A stretch of 64,000 nt of DNA, from positions 62,001-126,000 of the forward strand of contig CAVPGP010000003.1 of NCBI GenBank assembly GCA_963704025.1, written 5' to 3'. The notes under the pieces are model-generated. The model saw only the letters and a list, made by a program, of their open reading frames with translations, was not told the DNA's origin and made no database searches. Positions 60,412 to 64,000 of the stretch are shown here, in pieces. Origin of the DNA: CAVPGP01 sp963704025. GTDB taxonomy: Bacteria > Actinomycetota > Thermoleophilia > Gaiellales > Gaiellaceae. Position 1 is the first letter of the stretch. The number at the start of each line of letters is the position of its first letter. The position numbers and the translations under genes are program-made.

Positions 60412-61087
60412 TCAGGGCGCGCCCCACGACGGCCGCCTCGGCGCCCGCGGCGGCCAGTGCGGCGACGTCCTCCGGGGAGCGGATCCCGCCCGCGGCGAGC
60501 ACGAGCAGGCCGGACGCGGCAACGAGCTCCACGAGGCCGACGTCCGGGCCTGTGAGCGTCCCGTCGCGCTCGATGGCGGTGCAGAGGACACGGCGGACGC
60601 CGGCGCGGGCGCACCGCTCGACCGCCTCGCCGAGCTCGAGCGCCTCGTCTGTCCAGCCGGACGTCCTGATCCGCCCGTCGCGGACGTCGAGCGCCACGAG
60701 CAGGCGCTCGCCCAGCGCCGCGGCCCAGCCCGACGGATCGGGGAATGCGCTCGTCCCGACGACCACCCGGTCGGCGCCGGCGTCGAGCAACGCCTCGGCG
60801 TCGGCGAGGTTGCGGATCCCTCCGGACGCCTGGACGGCCGCCGCGCCCGCCGCGGACGCGACACGGCGGACGATCGCCGGCCGGACGCGCCCGGCACGGG
60901 CGCCGTCGAGGTCGACGAGGTGCACGCGCCCGAACCCCGCCGTCGCGAAGCGGGCTGCCAGCGCCGCGGGATCGTCCGCCCGTTCCACGACCTGGCCGTA
61001 GTCGCCGCGGTGCAGGCGGACAGCCTCCTGGCCGAGCACGTCGACCGCAGGGATGACCTCGATCGGTGCGGAGAGCCATGCTTCCAC
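60386..61087 (-). CDS. hisA: Phosphoribosylformimino-5-aminoimidazole carboxamide ribotide isomerase
   Basis: A 233-residue beta/alpha barrel isomerising ProFAR in histidine biosynthesis. The first half has IEVIPAVDVLGQEAVRLHRG (catalytic Asp in PAVD), HLVDLDGARAG and VQASGGIRNLADAEALLDAG; the second half has ALDVRDGRIRTSGW, CTAIERDGTLTGPD (second catalytic Asp) and LAAGGIRSPEDVAAL. The GTG start lies only 22 bases from the divergent regulator start, and the gap is filled by a palindrome. HisA is unusual here in standing apart from the hisGDC genes on the other strand. PriA-type dual specificity cannot be judged. Confidence 0.88.
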   Translation of the reverse strand: MEAWLSAPIEVIPAVDVLGQEAVRLHRGDYGQVVERADDPAALAARFATAGFGRVHLVDLDGARAGRVRPAIVRRVASAAGAAAVQASGGIRNLADAEALLDAGADRVVVGTSAFPDPSGWAAALGERLLVALDVRDGRIRTSGWTDEALELGEAVERCARAGVRRVLCTAIERDGTLTGPDVGLVELVAASGLLVLAAGGIRSPEDVAALAAAGAEAAVVGRALIRTLPQPG

Positions 61088-61091
61088 AACA

Positions 61092-61113
61092 GCATGTTAG
61101 CGTGCTAACATGC
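61092..61113. promoter_or_regulatory. 22-bp palindromic operator between hisA and the TrpR-type regulator
   Basis: GCATGTTAGC-GT-GCTAACATGC has perfect 10-base arms, in the style of TrpR-family operators. It fills the gap between the divergent hisA start (61087) and the regulator ATG (61110), overlapping the latter. The TrpR-type protein encoded next to it is the obvious ligand. Confidence 0.8.
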
Positions 61114-61433
61114 GACGCATGCCGGAGCGGGAGCGACACAGATGGCGCACGCGCCAGACGAGAGAGCTCTTCGACGCGATCCTGACCCTGGAGGACAGGA
61201 GCGAGCTGGAACGCTTCTTCCGGGACCTCTGCACGATCTCCGAGCTGGAGGCGATGGCGCACCGCTGGGAGGTCGCACGGATGGTGGACCGTGGGCTGCC
61301 GTACCTGGAGATCGCCGCGAAGACGCACGCCTCGACGACGACGGTGACGCGGGTGGCGCACTGGCTGCGCTACGGAGAGGGCGGCTATCGGCTGGCCCTC
61401 GATCGCGCGAACGCCGTCACGACCGCCGGCTGA
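61110..61433 (+). CDS. TrpR/YerC-family transcriptional regulator of histidine genes
   Basis: A 107-residue all-helical protein of the TrpR-like YerC/YecD family: RQTRELFDAILTLEDRSELE, FFRDLCTISELEAMAHRWEV and the helix-turn-helix LPYLEIAAKTHASTTTVTRV with AHWLRYGEGGYRLAL. YerC-like proteins adjoin his genes in many Gram-positives and have been proposed as histidine-responsive repressors. The ATG at 61110 lies inside a palindrome; the ATG at 61119 is equally plausible and would clear it. The stop overlaps the hisG start (CTGA). It probably controls hisA and hisGDC together from the shared operator (inference). Confidence 0.87.
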   Translation: MRRMPERERHRWRTRQTRELFDAILTLEDRSELERFFRDLCTISELEAMAHRWEVARMVDRGLPYLEIAAKTHASTTTVTRVAHWLRYGEGGYRLALDRANAVTTAG

Positions 61434-62251
61434 CGATCGCGATCCCGGCGAAGGGGCGGCTCAGAGAGCCGTCCGTCTCGCTGCTCGAGGACGCCGGGCT
61501 CGGCCCCGAGGAGCCCGGCGAGCGCGCGCTGGCCTTCCCCTGCCGCAACGCACCGGTCGACGTCCTGCTCGTTCGCGCCGCGGACATCCCGGAGTACGTG
61601 CAGGACGGCGTCGTGGACTGCGGCATCACCGGCATCGACCTCGTCCGTGAGCGGGGAGCCCGCGTGCGAGAGCTCCTGCGCCTCGGCTACGGCTCGTGCC
61701 GGCTCGAGGCGGCGGTCCCCGAGGAGTCGCCCGTTCGCGCAGTGGAGGAGCTCGCCGGCGGGAGCGTCGCGACGGTCTACCCGCGTCTGACTCGTGAGCT
61801 GCTTCCGGTCGAGGTCGAGATCGTCGACGTGACCGGGTCGGTCGAGATCGCGCCGCGGCTCGGCCTCGCCGATGCGATCGTCGACCTCGTCTCCTCCGGG
61901 AACACGCTGCGCACGAACGGCCTGCGCTCGCTCGGGGCGCTGCTCGAGTCCGAGGCCGTGCTGATCGGGCGCGACGACTCGGCCTCGTCCCTCGGCTCGA
62001 TGCTCCGCGCCGTCGTCGAGGCGCGCGCACACCGGTACCTGATGCTGAATGCGCCGGCCGAGCGCCTCGACGCCGTCTGCGCGATCGTGGGCGGCGCCCG
62101 CGCACCGAGCGTGCTGCCCTTGAACGAGGCGGGAATGGTTGCGGTGCACGCGCTCGTGCCTGCCGCGGACGTGTGGCGGCTGCTGCCGCAGCTGGAGGAA
62201 GCGGGCGGCTCTTCCATCCTCGTCGTCCCCGTCGAGCGGATGCTCTCGTGA
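61430..62251 (+). CDS. hisG: ATP phosphoribosyltransferase (long form)
   Basis: A 273-residue enzyme for the first step of histidine biosynthesis. The N terminus is TIAIPAKGRLREPSVSLLED, then VDVLLVRAADIPEYVQDGVV, CGITGIDLV, ATVYPRLTRELL, VDVTGSVEIAPRLGLADAIV with the PRPP-binding loop region, VSSGNTLRTNGL, and a C-terminal ACT-like regulatory domain (VAVHALVPAADVWRLLPQLE, SSILVVPVERML) that makes it a HisZ-independent long form. No ATG, GTG or TTG precedes the conserved start in frame; the CTG at 61430, overlapping the regulator stop as CTGA, is the only codon that preserves it. A CTG start is therefore likely. Confidence 0.88.
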   Translation: MTIAIPAKGRLREPSVSLLEDAGLGPEEPGERALAFPCRNAPVDVLLVRAADIPEYVQDGVVDCGITGIDLVRERGARVRELLRLGYGSCRLEAAVPEESPVRAVEELAGGSVATVYPRLTRELLPVEVEIVDVTGSVEIAPRLGLADAIVDLVSSGNTLRTNGLRSLGALLESEAVLIGRDDSASSLGSMLRAVVEARAHRYLMLNAPAERLDAVCAIVGGARAPSVLPLNEAGMVAVHALVPAADVWRLLPQLEEAGGSSILVVPVERMLS

Positions 62252-62258
62252 GGGTGCC

Positions 62259-63239
62259 GTGCTGAGCATCGTCGAGGACGTCCGTGTGCGCGGCGCCGAC
62301 GCGGTGCGCGCCTGGGCGCTGGAGCTCGACGGCGCCGAGCCCGAGCGGGCGGTCCCGGACGCGGCGCAGATCCCGCGCGACGCGGTGCTCGCGCTCGCCG
62401 ACCGGGTGCGGCGCTGGCACGAGGCGCAGCGGCCGCCGGACGTCGAGCTGGAGGTCGAGCCGGGCGTGCTCCTGCAGCGACGCTGGGTCCCGCTCCGGAC
62501 GATCGGGGTCTACGCGCCGCGCAACCTCGTCTCGACGCTCGTCATGTGCGTCGTGCCCGCCCAGGTCGCCGGCGTAGAGGAGATCGTCATCTGCACGCCG
62601 CCGTCCGGAGCCGGCCTGATCGCCGCGACGGCCGAGCTGCTCGGCGTGGACGAGGTCTGGTCGCTCGGCGGGCCGCAGGCGATCGGCTGGCTCGCGTACG
62701 TGCGGAAGGTCGACAAGATCGTCGGTCCCGGCAACGCGTACGTCAACGAGGCGAAGCTCGAGGTGTCGCGCCACGTGCCGATCGACCTGCCCGGGGGGCC
62801 GTCCGAGGTCGTCGTCGTGACAGGGGAGGGGGCCGACCCGCGGATCGTGGAGCTCGAGCTCGCGGCGCAGGCAGAGCACGGCCCCGACTCCGTGTGCCGC
62901 GTCGTCGGGACGCTGGCCGAGGCGGAGGCGCTCGCGCCCGAGCACCTCGTGCTGCTCGGGGATGCGGAGGCGCAGGCGGGCGACGTGCGCGACGCGGGCG
63001 CGGTCTTCGTCGGCCCCTCGTCGCCGGTCGCAGCCGGCGACTACGCGACCGGCGCCAATCACGTGCTCCCGACGGGCGGCTGGGCGCGCTCCACGGGAGG
63101 TCTCGGGATCGAGGCGTTCCTCAAGCCGGTCACCACGCAGCGGCTGACTGCGGCCGGGCTGGCCCGGATCCGCCCCACGATCGAGGCGCTCGCCGCGGCG
63201 GAGGGGCTCCCCGCGCACGCGGAGGCGGCGCGGCGATGA
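62259..63239 (+). CDS. hisD: Histidinol dehydrogenase, compact form
   Basis: A 326-residue enzyme, about 100 shorter than typical HisD (about 430). Conserved parts are present: RTIGVYAPRNLVSTLVMCVV, EVWSLGGPQAIGWLAY, DKIVGPGNAYVNEAKLEVSR, IDLPGGPSEVVVV, the zinc-site LAAQAEHGPDSV, APEHLVLLG, VAAGDYATGANHVLPTGGWA, and the final GLPAHAEAARR with the last zinc-ligand histidine. What is missing is the N-terminal 20-40 residues and the 40-50 residue segment normally between the QAEH motif and APEHL. GTG start at 62259, seven bases after hisG. The stop overlaps hisC (ATGA). Both deletions are clean, so this looks like a streamlined enzyme. Confidence 0.87.
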   Translation: MLSIVEDVRVRGADAVRAWALELDGAEPERAVPDAAQIPRDAVLALADRVRRWHEAQRPPDVELEVEPGVLLQRRWVPLRTIGVYAPRNLVSTLVMCVVPAQVAGVEEIVICTPPSGAGLIAATAELLGVDEVWSLGGPQAIGWLAYVRKVDKIVGPGNAYVNEAKLEVSRHVPIDLPGGPSEVVVVTGEGADPRIVELELAAQAEHGPDSVCRVVGTLAEAEALAPEHLVLLGDAEAQAGDVRDAGAVFVGPSSPVAAGDYATGANHVLPTGGWARSTGGLGIEAFLKPVTTQRLTAAGLARIRPTIEALAAAEGLPAHAEAARR

Positions 63240-64000
63240 GGGCGCTCGCACGGGACTTTGCGCCGTACCGCTGGGCTCCGCCGTCGGACGAGGTCGCCGC
63301 GCTGGCCGGGATCGACGTCTCGCAGGTCGTCCGCTTCGACCAGAACACTCCTTTGCTGCCGCTGCCCTCGACACGGCCCGGCGCGATCGCAGGTGCCCTC
63401 GCCCGCGTCAGCGGCTACCCGGCCGGCGGCTACCGCGAGCTGCGTCGGGCGATCGCCGGGTACGCGGGCGTCGCGCCGGAGAACGTGGTGCTCGGTGCGG
63501 GGGCAGACGATCTGATCCTGCTCTGCGCCCGCGCGTTCGCCGGGCCGGGGGACGCAGTCGCGATCCCGGACGAGCCGACGTATCCGCTCTTTCGGATCGC
63601 CGCGCAACTCGCGGGTGCCGTGGTGGACGGGGAGAGCCCCGCCGTCACGTTCGCCTGCCGGCCGAACAACCCGACGGGTGATCTGCCGCGGCTCCCGGCC
63701 GCGCGCCCGCTCGTCGTCGACGAGGCGTACTTCGAGTACAGCGGCGAGACGGCCGCCTCCCTCCTCGACGACGACGTCGTCGTGCTCCGCACCTTCTCGA
63801 AGGCGTTCGGGCTCGCCGGTGCCCGCGTCGGCTACGCGCTCGCCGCAACCGAGCGCGCAGCGGAGCTGAATGCGCGCCAGGCGCCGGCCCCCGTGTCGAC
63901 CCTCTCCGCGGCGCTCGCCGTGGCGGCGCTCGCCGCGCCTCCGGACGTGAAGCCGGCGCTGGACGAGCGCGAGCGGCTCGCCGGCGCACTGCGCGCGCTG
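63236..64000 (+). CDS. hisC: Histidinol-phosphate aminotransferase, 3' end cut off
   Basis: The first 255 residues of a class I/II PLP aminotransferase. Visible are YPAGGYRELRRAIAGYAGVA, LGAGADDLILLCARAFAGPG, IPDEPTYPLFRI, CRPNNPTGDLPRLPA, VVDEAYFEYSGE (cofactor aspartate and tyrosine) and the PLP lysine in VLRTFSKAFGLAGARVGYAL. The C-terminal domain continues past the window edge. The ATG overlaps the hisD stop (ATGA). Order yerC-hisG-hisD-hisC supports the histidinol-phosphate assignment over other aminotransferases of this family. Confidence 0.87.
   Translation, partial: MRALARDFAPYRWAPPSDEVAALAGIDVSQVVRFDQNTPLLPLPSTRPGAIAGALARVSGYPAGGYRELRRAIAGYAGVAPENVVLGAGADDLILLCARAFAGPGDAVAIPDEPTYPLFRIAAQLAGAVVDGESPAVTFACRPNNPTGDLPRLPAARPLVVDEAYFEYSGETAASLLDDDVVVLRTFSKAFGLAGARVGYALAATERAAELNARQAPAPVSTLSAALAVAALAAPPDVKPALDERERLAGALRAL

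Overview
The window is a GC-rich bacterial chromosome segment (about 70% GC by eye). Genes are tightly packed, with many ATGA, GTGA and TTGA stop/start overlaps. GTG and TTG starts are common, and there are LacI-type regulators, ANTAR response regulators, an H-box (HisKA_3) sensor kinase and a hydrolase-cyclase fusion. Together this suggests an actinobacterium, most likely a soil Thermoleophilia-type lineage (inference; no rRNA or marker set is present). No tRNA, rRNA, CRISPR array, insertion sequence or prophage is visible. The content is mostly carbohydrate, cyclitol and aromatic catabolism, with a histidine biosynthesis operon at the right end.

Layout. 1-3 kb: a truncated TRAP-type binding protein and a two-component pair (membrane kinase plus stand-alone receiver). 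3-6.5 kb: a DegT-type aminotransferase with two Gfo/Idh/MocA dehydrogenases. 6.5-12.6 kb: a LacI-controlled PotABCD-like ABC transporter with a divergent Gfo/Idh dehydrogenase. 12.6-13.9 kb: a hydrolase-adenylate cyclase fusion. 13.9-22.7 kb: a leftward myo-inositol operon (lacI, iolG, sugar binding protein, permease, ATPase, iolD, iolB, iolE) with a perfect LacI operator in front of iolG. 22.7-27 kb: an aromatic-type module (aldehyde dehydrogenase, fused CoA transferase, beta-ketoadipyl-CoA-type thiolase). 27-35.5 kb: a galactose/galactoside cluster (galK, aldo-keto reductases, epimerase-like SDR, lacZ, galT, DeoR regulator). 35.7-42.7 kb: cupin, SnoaL-like protein, GMC oxidoreductase with an Fe-S-type cysteine motif, and three tandem old-yellow-enzyme paralogues. 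42.6-44.9 kb: small unrelated genes. 44.9-56.8 kb: a sugar ABC transporter operon continuing into two ADP-ribosylglycohydrolase paralogues, a glycosidase/SUMF1 fusion, a class III CoA transferase and a CitE-type lyase. 56.8-57.2 kb: an unusual intergenic region with stacked palindromes and a strong terminator. 57.2-59.1 kb: a secreted GH9 cellulase. 59.1-60.4 kb: two tandem receivers, the second with an ANTAR domain, behind a leader that contains an intrinsic terminator. 60.4-64 kb: hisA, and divergently a TrpR-type regulator with hisG, hisD and hisC (cut off).

How it fits together. The segment serves uptake and oxidation of plant-derived sugars, inositol and aromatic aldehydes, each module with its own local regulator. 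The strongest candidates for something undescribed are the 44.9-56.8 kb operon, which joins sugar import, two DraG-family hydrolases, a GH-SUMF1 fusion and a CoA-ester cleavage end, and the palindrome/promoter/terminator unit at 56.87-57.0 kb, whose operator core also occurs as a 28-bp perfect palindrome between iolB and iolE.

Caveat. From 10.7 to 17.0 kb, and at single spots near 31.5, 32.06 and 47.1 kb, genes are broken by apparent one-base indels, mostly insertions. These are probably sequence errors, so the affected genes are listed as frameshifted.
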